Assembly: GCA_904420055.1 (NCBI GenBank)
Contig: CAJFTV010000117.1
Coordinates: forward strand, 1-13,673
Direction: 5' to 3'
Length of the DNA: 13,673 bases
From: Candidatus Alloscillospira gallinarum
Lineage (GTDB): Bacteria > Bacillota > Clostridia > Oscillospirales > Oscillospiraceae
This document shows positions 4,766 to 12,252 of this stretch, piece after piece; position 1 is the stretch's first letter; each line of letters opens with the position of its first letter. The notes beneath the pieces are model-generated. The model was not told the DNA's origin. It saw nothing but the letters and a program-made list of their open reading frames with translations, and did no database searches. The position numbers were made by a program, and so were the translations under genes.

Positions 4766-4849
4766 GGTGCGGGTAAAGGGAGTCGAACCCTTACACCTTG
4801 CGGCACAGGAACCTAAATCCTGCGCGTCTGCCAATTCCGCCATACCCGC
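4765..4849 (-). tRNA. tRNA-Leu (anticodon UAG), CCA encoded
   Basis: On the minus strand the sequence folds as a class II tRNA. The acceptor arms are GCGGGTA (4843-4849) and TACCCGC (4769-4775). The D arm contains AATTGGCAGA. The anticodon arm is CAGGA-TTTAGGT-TCCTG, with anticodon TAG at 4813-4815. A long variable arm (TGCCGCAAGGTGT) marks a leucine tRNA. The T arm is AAGGG-TTCGACT-CCCTT, the discriminator is A (4768) and the CCA end is encoded (4765-4767). All parts are intact, so it should be functional and read CUN codons. It stands between the housekeeping block to its right and accessory DNA to its left; tRNA 3' ends are common integration sites, but no second copy of this 3' end is found in the window. 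Confidence 0.97.
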
Positions 4850-4899
4850 ATGCGTTAACTGAAAGTAAACGCCCGGTGCAACGTCCGCAATACACGGCT

Positions 4900-4927
4900 A
4901 TTACACCGGGTGCTATGCCGCTGGCAA
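4900..4927 (-). promoter_or_regulatory. Candidate proximal promoter of tRNA-Leu
   Basis: On the minus strand TTGCCA (4922-4927, five of six) is followed after 16 bases by TGTAAT (4900-4905, five of six), giving a leader of roughly 45 bases before the mature tRNA. A hairpin CACCGGG/CCCGGTG (arms 4904-4910 and 4872-4878) overlaps its start region. Confidence 0.4.
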
Positions 4928-4965
4928 CAAAATGATAAATATATTAATATAAAGAGGATTTACAC

Positions 4966-4994
4966 ATTATATCATAAGGAAACGCCTTATGCAA
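4966..4994 (-). promoter_or_regulatory. Candidate distal promoter of tRNA-Leu, just after the ene-reductase gene
   Basis: On the minus strand TTGCAT (4989-4994, four of six) is followed after exactly 17 bases by a perfect TATAAT (4966-4971). The -35 box ends five bases beyond the stop codon of the ene-reductase. It would start a transcript with a leader of about 110 bases before the tRNA. Confidence 0.55.
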
Positions 4995-4999
4995 GAGTC

Positions 5000-6874
5000 T
5001 CAAATCCTCATCGCCGCGTCAAATGCCGTTGTATTTGCATTCCACACATTCCCCGGCCTGTATGCGTCGCCTACAACATAAAACTCGCCGCACAAATCCC
5101 TGAAGCCGTCTATGGCCGCTGAATTCGGCTTAAAGCCCAGCGACATGACCGCAGTGTCACAGGAAATGCACTCCTCGCCGTTTTCTGACTTCACATGCAC
5201 TCCGGCACTGTCAATATCCTGTATTCTGACGCCGCACCTGAGCTTAACTCCCGCTTTGCCGAGCAAATCCCGCAGACAGATGAGATTAATCGGCGACGCC
5301 CCGCCGCCAATATCCTTTTCACTCAGCATGTCGACAAGGGTTATATCCTTTTTTCCCATGTTTGCGAGGAACAGCGCAAACTCCATGCCTGTCACCCCCG
5401 CTCCGGCTATGACTATCCTTTCTCCCAGCTGGACGCTGCCGTTTTCCGCATCTCCCACCCAGACGAGTTTTGCCGTACCCGCGGCGGTAAATGGGGGAAT
5501 TATTGGCTCAGCCCCGGCCGCCATTATAACGGCGTCCGGCGACTCATTTACAATGCGCTCCCTGGTGGCTGGAGTATTCAGGAGTACTTTTATCCGGCCG
5601 TTCTCCAGAACAGTCTTTTTTGACCATTCAAGATATCCCGCAAGTTCCCGCTTAAACTCCGATACACACGCCATTTTGAATTTTCCTCCCAGCTCCCCCT
5701 CTTTTTCAAAGAGAGTGACCTCATGGCCTCTCATGGCGCAGGTTCTGGCAGCCTCAAGTCCGGCAGGACCGCCACCGATTACAACTACTTTCTTTGCCGT
5801 CTCCGCCGGGCGGAGGTCAAACCACGTCTCCCTGCCGAGAAGCGGGTTCACCGCACAGCGTACCGACTTAAACATGGAGTGCGTCCGGGAAATGCAGGTA
5901 TTGCACCTAATACACGGGCGGATATCATCGTCTCTCCCAAGGCGCGCCTTCTCCACGCACGATGTGTCGGCGTATATGGTGCGTATCATCGCCGCCATGT
6001 CAGCGGCCCCCTCTGACACCGCCTTCTCCGCAAGGTCTAAATCCATGCTTCCCACAACCGAAACCGGAATTTTAAGTGCCTCTTTAAACCTCCGCGCAAA
6101 GGGGATATTCGCCCCCCTTGGGAGATACACAGGCGCGTTTATTATGGGCAGCAGACTGTCCTCCTCCAAAAGTCCCCGGGAGACGTGGAGAAGGTCGATA
6201 TAATCCTGTATGGCCACGGCGTAGGTGAGCGTCTCATCAAATGTCGTGTATCCCTCAAGTACTTCCTCGGCGCTTATGCGGTACTCCACTCCCATAGTAC
6301 CGCCTGCCGCCTCTCTAACCGCCTTGCACAGCTCTATGCCAAATCGGAAGCGGTCTCCGAAAATGTCACTTCTCTTGTTATACCGGCGGCTGAAGAACAT
6401 GGAGGGCACATTTCCATGGCCGCCGTGTATCATGACCATGTCAAAGCCGGTATCCCTTGCCCTCTTTGTCCCTTCCGCAAAGAGGCGGATAATCTCCCAC
6501 ACCTCATCTGTTGACGTGTCGTTTACGACCTTACAGGGGTCAGACAGCATGTAACGGGAGTGCACCATCTCAATGCTGGCCGCCGCACCGTACATATGTA
6601 TCCCCTCGGCAATGTCCGACAGGTCGGACATGTACATGGGATTTGACAGAGTGAGCGTCCGTCCGCCCACCCCCTCCCGTGGGTCAACCGAGGTCACTCC
6701 TATTGTCACAACTCCCGCGCCGGACTTTGCCAGATTGCAGGTGTACTTAAAAAGCTCCGGCGTCACCGACGCGTCATGTCCGGCGAGAAACGGCGCCGCA
6801 GGTGCTACCTCTATACGGTTTTTCAGGGTGACAGGTCCTATTTTTATAGGCTCAAAAATGGCTCTCTTACTCAT
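5000..6874 (-). CDS. FMN/4Fe-4S/FAD ene-reductase (2,4-dienoyl-CoA reductase / enoate reductase / BaiCD type)
   Basis: A 624-residue member of the Old Yellow Enzyme-derived group that reduces activated C=C bonds with NAD(P)H. The N-terminal TIM barrel (about 1-315) begins FEPIKIGPVTLKNRIEVAP and holds the His pair HGGHG (His150, His153), equivalent to the substrate-anchoring His pair of YqjM-like enzymes, and NKRSDIFGDR. The 4Fe-4S cysteines are Cys321, 324, 327 and 340 (CIRCNTC plus VRCAVNP). The C-terminal half has two dinucleotide-binding folds (VVVIGGGPAGLEAA, 363-376; RIVIAGAGVTGMEFA, 486-500) and the closing VGDAYRPGNV. After HGGHG the usual Tyr is Asn155, and the usual second bound residue region differs from FadH, so the substrate may not be a fatty acyl-CoA. 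Bile acids, enoates or plant phenolics are possibilities. Its ATG overlaps the end of ligA by eight bases (ATGAGTAA), indicating translational coupling. The class is certain; the substrate is unknown. Confidence 0.9.
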   Translation of the reverse strand: MSKRAIFEPIKIGPVTLKNRIEVAPAAPFLAGHDASVTPELFKYTCNLAKSGAGVVTIGVTSVDPREGVGGRTLTLSNPMYMSDLSDIAEGIHMYGAAASIEMVHSRYMLSDPCKVVNDTSTDEVWEIIRLFAEGTKRARDTGFDMVMIHGGHGNVPSMFFSRRYNKRSDIFGDRFRFGIELCKAVREAAGGTMGVEYRISAEEVLEGYTTFDETLTYAVAIQDYIDLLHVSRGLLEEDSLLPIINAPVYLPRGANIPFARRFKEALKIPVSVVGSMDLDLAEKAVSEGAADMAAMIRTIYADTSCVEKARLGRDDDIRPCIRCNTCISRTHSMFKSVRCAVNPLLGRETWFDLRPAETAKKVVVIGGGPAGLEAARTCAMRGHEVTLFEKEGELGGKFKMACVSEFKRELAGYLEWSKKTVLENGRIKVLLNTPATRERIVNESPDAVIMAAGAEPIIPPFTAAGTAKLVWVGDAENGSVQLGERIVIAGAGVTGMEFALFLANMGKKDITLVDMLSEKDIGGGASPINLICLRDLLGKAGVKLRCGVRIQDIDSAGVHVKSENGEECISCDTAVMSLGFKPNSAAIDGFRDLCGEFYVVGDAYRPGNVWNANTTAFDAAMRI

Positions 6875-8858
6875 TGTATCCCGCCTTTTTTATCATCTCG
6901 TCAAACTCATCTTCAGATATTATGTTAACTCCAAGTCCCTCAGCCTTTGTGAGCTTCGAGCCCGCGTTTTCCCCAGCTAACACAAAGCTGGTCTTTTTTG
7001 ATACCGAGGAGGCAACTTTTCCGCCTAATTTTCTTATTATCTCCGACGCCTCATCTCGGGTGTACTTTGAAAGCGTCCCGGTGAGCACCGCCGTCTGCCC
7101 GGCAAAGAGGTCGCCAATGGAAGTCTCAAGGCTCTTTGTGTTGACACCTGCCTTTCGTATAAGTCCGATAAGGTGCTTTGACTGCGGAAGTGAAAACCAC
7201 TTTACCAAGTTCTCTGCCGTGACAGGTCCGATATCCTCCACCGCGCACAGCTCCTCCACCGTGGCGTTTTCCAGCGCCTCCAAGGTGCCGAAGTGCCGGG
7301 CAAGGCTCTTTGCCGCCGCTTGGCCAACCTGCAAAATGCCGAAAGCGTATATAAGGCGGGACAAATCGTTACCCTTTGATTTTTCGGCCGATGCAATCAG
7401 ATTGTCGGCGGATTTCTTCCCCATGCGCTCAAGGGCGGCCACATCATTGGGATTGAGATAATATATATCTCCCGGCGACTTTATAAGTCCGTTTTCCAAA
7501 AGCGCCTGGGCAACCGACACGCCAAGGCCCTCTATATCCATGGCTCCCCGTGAGGCAAAATGTACTATATTCCGCAAAAGCTGGGCCGGACATTCTGCGC
7601 CCCGGCATCTGACCGCCGCCCCTCCCGGGTCCCGCGACACAGGGCTGCCGCACACGGGGCATGTGTCCGGCAGGCGATATTCCAGCGTTCCCTCCGGACG
7701 CTTTTCCTTCACGACCTCCAGGACCTCCGGGATTATCTCCCCGGCCTTTCTCACTATCACCGTGTCGCCTATGCGGATATCCTTTTCCGATATGAAATCC
7801 TGATTGTGCAGTGTGGCGTTTGTAACGGTCGTGCCCGCAAGGCGCACGGGCTCCACCACCGCCTTTGGAGTTAGAACTCCCGTCCTGCCCACCTGGACAA
7901 TTATATTTGTCACCTTTGTCTCTTTTTCCTCAGGCGGATATTTGTAGGCGACGGCCCACTTGGGCGCCTTTGATGTGCTGCCTATCCGCTCCCTCTCATA
8001 AAGGTTGTTGAGCTTTATGACGGCGCCGTCGATTTCAAAGTTAAATGTTTCCCGGTTTTCTCCAATCCACTCTATACGCCGGGCACACTCCTCCCCGTTT
8101 TTGCAGAGTTTATACTCAACCGTGGGAAATCCAAGGCTTTTCAGATAGTCAAGGGACTCGTCATGGGTTTTCAGTTCATGGCCCTTAACCGACTGCACGT
8201 TGAAAACCAGAATGTCAAGCCTGCGGCTTGCCGCCACCTTTGGGTCAAGCTGCCTGAGAGAGCCGGCCGCGGCGTTTCTTGGGTTTGCAAAAAGACGCTG
8301 TCCCGTTATCTCACGCTCTTCGTTGAGCTGGGAAAACACCGTTTTCGGCATGTACACCTCGCCCCTGACAATCAGCTCCTCCGGCGGATTTTTCAGGCGC
8401 TTTGGTATTGACTTTATAGTCATCAGGTTCGCGGTCACGTCCTCGCCGGTCACGCCGTCGCCCCTGGTGGCGCCCTGTACAAAAATTCCGTTTTCGTAGT
8501 AAAGGGCGACGGAGAGGCCGTCAATCTTGGGCTCTGTGACAAACTCCGCCCCCTCTGATATTTCGCACAGCCTGTCTATAAAATCCTGCGCCTCCCCAAT
8601 TGAGAACACGTCGTTCAGGCTCTCCAGCGGCACGGTGTGACGTACCGGCGAGAATGCGGCGGAAGCCCTGCCCCCCACCCTTTGGGTGGGAGAGTCAGGG
8701 CTTTTAAATTCCGGATATTCCTCTTCAAGCTTTATAAGGCGCTGCATGAGCATGTCATACTCATAGTCGCTGATTGTGGGGGCATCTTGGTTATAATACC
8801 TGTCGTTGTGCTCTAATATGGTCTTTTTCAGGCTCTCCAGTTCTTCCTTCGGGTTCAT
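6867..8858 (-). CDS. ligA: NAD-dependent DNA ligase LigA
   Basis: LigA seals nicks in DNA during replication and repair using NAD+ as adenylate donor, in the cytoplasm. The protein shows the complete domain order. The Ia domain has the NAD-contacting tyrosines (HNDRYYNQ, DYEYD). The adenylation domain has the catalytic Lys in EPKIDGLSV (Lys115 counted from the longer start), followed by the TRGDGVTGEDVT and RGEVYM motifs. An OB fold is followed by a four-Cys zinc finger (Cys404, 407, 422, 427), helix-hairpin-helix repeats (for example MDIEGLG, GIGPVTAEN-like) and a C-terminal BRCT domain (about 588-667). The start is set at 8858 because GGAG lies six bases upstream; a start at 8870 would add four residues but has a poor ribosome binding site. 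The gene follows alaA closely and overlaps the ene-reductase gene. Length and motifs are normal, and no other ligase is visible. Confidence 0.97.
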   Translation of the reverse strand: MNPKEELESLKKTILEHNDRYYNQDAPTISDYEYDMLMQRLIKLEEEYPEFKSPDSPTQRVGGRASAAFSPVRHTVPLESLNDVFSIGEAQDFIDRLCEISEGAEFVTEPKIDGLSVALYYENGIFVQGATRGDGVTGEDVTANLMTIKSIPKRLKNPPEELIVRGEVYMPKTVFSQLNEEREITGQRLFANPRNAAAGSLRQLDPKVAASRRLDILVFNVQSVKGHELKTHDESLDYLKSLGFPTVEYKLCKNGEECARRIEWIGENRETFNFEIDGAVIKLNNLYERERIGSTSKAPKWAVAYKYPPEEKETKVTNIIVQVGRTGVLTPKAVVEPVRLAGTTVTNATLHNQDFISEKDIRIGDTVIVRKAGEIIPEVLEVVKEKRPEGTLEYRLPDTCPVCGSPVSRDPGGAAVRCRGAECPAQLLRNIVHFASRGAMDIEGLGVSVAQALLENGLIKSPGDIYYLNPNDVAALERMGKKSADNLIASAEKSKGNDLSRLIYAFGILQVGQAAAKSLARHFGTLEALENATVEELCAVEDIGPVTAENLVKWFSLPQSKHLIGLIRKAGVNTKSLETSIGDLFAGQTAVLTGTLSKYTRDEASEIIRKLGGKVASSVSKKTSFVLAGENAGSKLTKAEGLGVNIISEDEFDEMIKKAGYNE

Positions 8859-8909
8859 CTGATGCTCCATTCCGCCGCCGTGAAAATACGCGGCACTGTC
8901 TCAAGAGTA

Positions 8910-10124
8910 TTATTTCTGTTTGTATGTGGAGAGAAAATCTCCCAAAAGTCCTATCGCCCGCTTCAGCTCCCGCATCTCCGGCAAGAACACTATGCGGAAG
9001 TGGTCCGGCTCCTTCCAGTTAAATCCAGTGCCGCAGCTCACAAGCACTTTTTTGGATTTCAGGAAATCCAGAGCAAACTTCTGGTCGTCCTTTATGTTGA
9101 ACTTCTCAACGTCCAGCTTCGGGAAGATATAGAATGCCGCCTTCGGTTTTGTAACGGTTACACCTGGTATGTCGTTTAAGGCGTTGTAGATATATTCTCT
9201 CTGTTCATATAATCTCCCGCCGGGCTTTAGATATTCATTTGCCGACTGGTACCCACCAAGAGCCGTCTGAATAATGCTCTGTCCGGGTACATTTGAGCAA
9301 AGGCGCATAGAGGCCAGCAGGTTCAGCCCATCAATATATCCTCTGGCACGGCTCTTGTCACCGGCAAGGCACATCCAGCCGCTGCGGTAGCCCGCCACAC
9401 GGTGGGATTTGGAAATTCCGTTTAAGCACACTGTGAGAAGGTCAGGCGCGAGGGAGGCAATGGCAATATGCTCCCCCTCCATGACAAGCCTGTCATAAAT
9501 CTCGTCGGCAAATATAATAAGCTCATGCTCCCGGGCAATCTCAACTATGCCCTCCAGCACCTCCCTGGGGTAAAGGGCTCCGGTTGGGTTGTTGGGGTTA
9601 ATCACGACTATTCCCTTGGTCCTGTCTGTCACCTTGCTCCTGATGTCCTCAAGGTCCGGATACCAGTCGCTTTTCTCGTCACACATGTAGTGAACCGGCT
9701 TGCCTCCGGCAAGGTTTACCGAGGCGGTCCACAGGGGATAGTCAGGGGAGGGAAGCAGTATCTCATCTCCGTTGTCCAAAAGTCCCTGCATGGACATGGT
9801 TATAAGCTCGCTCTCGCCGTTGCCGGTATATATGTCCTCAATTCCCACATTCGGGATTTTTTTCAGCTGGCAGTACTGCATTATGGCCTTCCGCGCGGAA
9901 AACAGTCCCTTTGAGTCGGAGTATCCCTCCGATGTCCTCAGGTTATATATCATATCAACCACAATCTCGTCCGGAGCCAGGAATCCAAATGGATACGGAT
10001 TTCCTATATTGAGCTTCAGGATTTTCATGCCGTTGGCTTCCATGCGGTTAGCCTCGTCAAGCAATGGTCCGCGTATCTCATATCTCACGTTTTCCAGCTT
10101 CTTCGATTTATCGTATATTTTCAT
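8910..10124 (-). CDS. alaA: Alanine transaminase AlaA-type aminotransferase
   Basis: A 404-residue class I PLP aminotransferase, strikingly similar along its whole length to the Escherichia coli AlaA pattern as I remember it. Shared elements are KLENVRYEIRGPLLDEA near the start, LKLNIGNPYPFGF, SDSKGLFSARKAI, IYTGNGESELI, PSPDYPLWTASV, INPNNPTGA, FADEIYDRL, the PLP lysine in NGISKSHRVAGYRSGW (Lys239), SMRLCSNVPGQ, IQTALGGYQS and PDHFRIVFLP. AlaA makes alanine from pyruvate with glutamate as amino donor, in the cytoplasm. The ATG has GGAG seven bases upstream. The gene lies between yunB (about 70 bases away) and ligA (about 50 bases away) on the same strand, so it is probably part of a longer operon. 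Substrate preference inside this subgroup could include other small amino acids, but alanine is the best call. Confidence 0.92.
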   Translation of the reverse strand: MKIYDKSKKLENVRYEIRGPLLDEANRMEANGMKILKLNIGNPYPFGFLAPDEIVVDMIYNLRTSEGYSDSKGLFSARKAIMQYCQLKKIPNVGIEDIYTGNGESELITMSMQGLLDNGDEILLPSPDYPLWTASVNLAGGKPVHYMCDEKSDWYPDLEDIRSKVTDRTKGIVVINPNNPTGALYPREVLEGIVEIAREHELIIFADEIYDRLVMEGEHIAIASLAPDLLTVCLNGISKSHRVAGYRSGWMCLAGDKSRARGYIDGLNLLASMRLCSNVPGQSIIQTALGGYQSANEYLKPGGRLYEQREYIYNALNDIPGVTVTKPKAAFYIFPKLDVEKFNIKDDQKFALDFLKSKKVLVSCGTGFNWKEPDHFRIVFLPEMRELKRAIGLLGDFLSTYKQK

Positions 10125-10195
10125 CTTATGTCTCCAATCTGCCGCCCGGAAACGGCGGCGCCGTGTTTAACTGCATATTCCGGCCCGGCAAAGCA

Positions 10196-10897
10196 TCACT
10201 CCGAGCCGCCAAGTATCGACTGCCCCGACATGTCGGCATAAGTGCCCGGCACCGTGCCGACAATGACCGTCTCGGCTATCACCATGGACGTTGTAACCGT
10301 GTCCTGCAGCGTACCTCCCGGAATAAGCATGTCGATATCAACCTTAATATTCAAAATTATCTGATGGCGTGTCTGGTTAATTCCCGCAGAGGAAAACTCG
10401 TTTGTAAAGTCCGCCGTGACGTTGGACACCGATACAATTCTCACCGGAATACCCGGCCCCCTGCCGGAAAACACCGTGCCCCCGATGAGGTTTCCAAGGG
10501 GAATACTTATGACCGTGTTCATCTGGTCTGAGAGCTTCTGTATTACCACGTTTGTGAGCTCCGTCTGGAGTACGTTTATCTTCGCCATGTTTGTCTGGAG
10601 TGCCGTGACCTCTCCGTGCTCATCTTTTTCAAGCGTAACAAGGTCCTCATAGTCCAAACTGCCGTCTGAAATCTTTTCGGATATGGCGTCGTTTATCTTC
10701 TCGGTGGCCACGCTTGTCACTATGTATCCCGCCATCTGCATAACCGCCGGCCGCAGCCGCACGATTACTACAGCGGATATAATCAGAAGTACCACGAGGA
10801 CTATAAAAGATCCCCTCATGCGCCGCCTGCCGCCACGGCTGAATCCGCGGTGCGCCCGCAGCCTCGACGCTATTCGGCGGAGCTTCAGTTTCAGCAT
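10196..10897 (-). CDS. yunB: Sporulation protein YunB
   Basis: A 233-residue protein of the YunB family, which in Bacillus subtilis belongs to the sigma-E (mother-cell) sporulation regulon; its molecular role is unknown. It starts with a very basic cytoplasmic segment (residues 1-28) and has one transmembrane helix (about 30-47, FIVLVVLLIISAVVIV). An extracytoplasmic domain follows with family signatures: SIPLGNLIGGTVFSGRGPGI (131-150), NQTRHQIILNIKVDIDMLIP (174-193) and VIAETVIVGTVPGTY (206-220). The ATG at 10897 is preferred because GAGGTGA lies a few bases upstream; a longer frame starting with TTG at 10939 has no ribosome binding site. It is separated from the upstream PLP enzyme by about 95 bases, which leaves room for its own promoter. 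Its presence indicates an endospore-forming organism. Confidence 0.92.
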   Translation of the reverse strand: MLKLKLRRIASRLRAHRGFSRGGRRRMRGSFIVLVVLLIISAVVIVRLRPAVMQMAGYIVTSVATEKINDAISEKISDGSLDYEDLVTLEKDEHGEVTALQTNMAKINVLQTELTNVVIQKLSDQMNTVISIPLGNLIGGTVFSGRGPGIPVRIVSVSNVTADFTNEFSSAGINQTRHQIILNIKVDIDMLIPGGTLQDTVTTSMVIAETVIVGTVPGTYADMSGQSILGGSE

Positions 10898-10916
10898 AAA
10901 TCTCACCTCTACGTAA

Positions 10917-10944
10917 AACTTATGCCAAATATCCCTCAATTATA
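10917..10944 (-). promoter_or_regulatory. Weak sigma-E-like promoter candidate before yunB
   Basis: On the minus strand TATAATT (10938-10944) is followed after 13 bases by CATAAGTT (10917-10924). The CATA core recalls the CATACA-type -10 of sigma-E promoters, and yunB genes are expected to be under sigma-E control. Match quality is modest and the predicted leader would be very short, so this is only a candidate. Confidence 0.2.
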
Positions 10945-10992
10945 ATTGCGCGGGCCTGTACGAATTCTTACATTCTCATCCAAAACGCGTCC

Positions 10993-12252
10993 TTATTTGT
11001 TTTTCTCCGTCATATACTCTGCCGCCATCATAATCCCCAGCATTCCGGACTCAAATGTGAGCCCCCCCTGAAGATATGCACAGTACGGCTCCCGCATTGG
11101 CCCGTCCGCCGAGAGCTCAATAGACGCTCCCTGGATAAACGCCCCTGCCGCCATTATAACAGGGCAGTCATACCCGGGCATATCCCAGGCCTCAGGCGTT
11201 ACAAAGGAATCCACCGGCGAGGCCGCCTGTATCCCCCGGCAAAACTTCGAGAGCATGTCCGGCGACCGCAGGTAGACGGTCTGGATAATGTCAGAGCGCT
11301 CGGCATCCCACGCCGGAAATGACTCAAATCCCATAAGCTCCATCATTTTAGCGCAGAAAACCGCTGTCTTCATGGCCTGTGCCACCGTGTGGGGAGCCAT
11401 AAAAAAGCCCTGGTACAAAAGCCGGTTATTTCCAAGGGTTGAGCCGCACTCTCCTCCGATACCGGGGGTTGTAAGTCTATATGCCGCCGCCTCTACAAGG
11501 CGCGATTTACCAACAATATAGCCCCCCGTGGGGGCGATGCCCCCTCCCGGATTTTTAATGAGCGACCCGGCCATGAGGTCGGCTCCCACATCTGTGGGCT
11601 CCAGCTTTTCGGCAAACTCACCGTAGCAATTGTCAACAATTACCGCCGCAGCCGGATTTACCCTGTGTACAATATCGCATATCCAGCCTATCTCGGAAAC
11701 TGTAAAGGCGTCTCTCTCGGAATACCCGCGGGAGCGCTGCACCGTAACGGCAGAGACATTTATGTCCGCCGCAGCCTTTTCTATGGCCTCATAGTCTGGC
11801 TTTCCATCAGGCGTGAGCTCTACCTGTTTATAATCTATTCCGTAGTATTTAAGAGAACCCGGCAGGTCCCCTGATATGCCGATTACAGACTGAAGCGTGT
11901 CATACGGAAGTCCCGTCGCGGAAAGTATTGTCTTTCCCGGCTGTGCCGCTGCAAACAGCGCCGCCGTTATTGCGTGAGTACCGTTTACAAAGCCAATGCG
12001 CACCAAGGCCGCCTCAGTGTGGAACACGTCTGCGTAAATCCTGTCCAGAACGTCTCTTCCCTTATCGTCATAGCCGTAGCCCGTCGTACCGGCAAAGCAG
12101 CCGTCAGACACCCGGTTTTCCCGAAAAGCCGCCATCACCTTTGCGGTGTTGTGAACGGCAATCTCATCAATCTCCCGGAATTTCGGCGCAATATCCGCCA
12201 TGGCCCTCTCCGCCAGTCTCTGTATCTCCGGCGAAAGCCCTAAATTCTCCAT
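10993..12252 (-). CDS. YnbB-type PLP-dependent lyase (methionine gamma-lyase family, 'aluminum resistance protein')
   Basis: A 419-residue fold-type I PLP enzyme of the YnbB group (COG4100 type), often labelled aluminum resistance protein or methionine gamma-lyase family protein. Characteristic segments are GCFAGTTGYGYDDKGRDVLD (51-70), FVNGTHAITAALFAA (88-102), the cofactor Asp in VIVDNCYGEF (Asp207), and the PLP lysine in GSLIKNPGGGIAPTGGY (Lys233). TTPGIGGECG follows, and the C-terminal part contains YLQGGLTFESG. The true reaction is not established for most members, although a role in sulfur amino-acid metabolism is commonly assumed. The start codon overlaps the stop of the upstream M42 peptidase gene as TGATG, a translational-coupling arrangement, and GGAG lies about 11 bases upstream. 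Family membership is very well supported; function is not. Confidence 0.92.
   Translation of the reverse strand: MENLGLSPEIQRLAERAMADIAPKFREIDEIAVHNTAKVMAAFRENRVSDGCFAGTTGYGYDDKGRDVLDRIYADVFHTEAALVRIGFVNGTHAITAALFAAAQPGKTILSATGLPYDTLQSVIGISGDLPGSLKYYGIDYKQVELTPDGKPDYEAIEKAAADINVSAVTVQRSRGYSERDAFTVSEIGWICDIVHRVNPAAAVIVDNCYGEFAEKLEPTDVGADLMAGSLIKNPGGGIAPTGGYIVGKSRLVEAAAYRLTTPGIGGECGSTLGNNRLLYQGFFMAPHTVAQAMKTAVFCAKMMELMGFESFPAWDAERSDIIQTVYLRSPDMLSKFCRGIQAASPVDSFVTPEAWDMPGYDCPVIMAAGAFIQGASIELSADGPMREPYCAYLQGGLTFESGMLGIMMAAEYMTEKNK

Noticed and set aside
4765..4785. tRNA-Leu 3' end as an attB site with a duplicated att copy
   Set aside because: The T-arm/3' end sequence does not recur in the stretch at 3704-4137 or elsewhere in the window, and no integrase is present, so an island border at the tRNA cannot be claimed as seen.
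5112..6203. Long open frame (363 codons) on the plus strand
   Set aside because: It lies antisense inside the ene-reductase gene, is Ser/Pro-rich as expected from an opposite-strand frame of a G+C-rich gene, and has no recognisable domain.
10141..10159. GCCGCC/GGCGGC hairpin between yunB and alaA considered as a terminator
   Set aside because: No U-tract follows on either strand and the stem is only six pairs; it is left as a local G+C-rich dyad.
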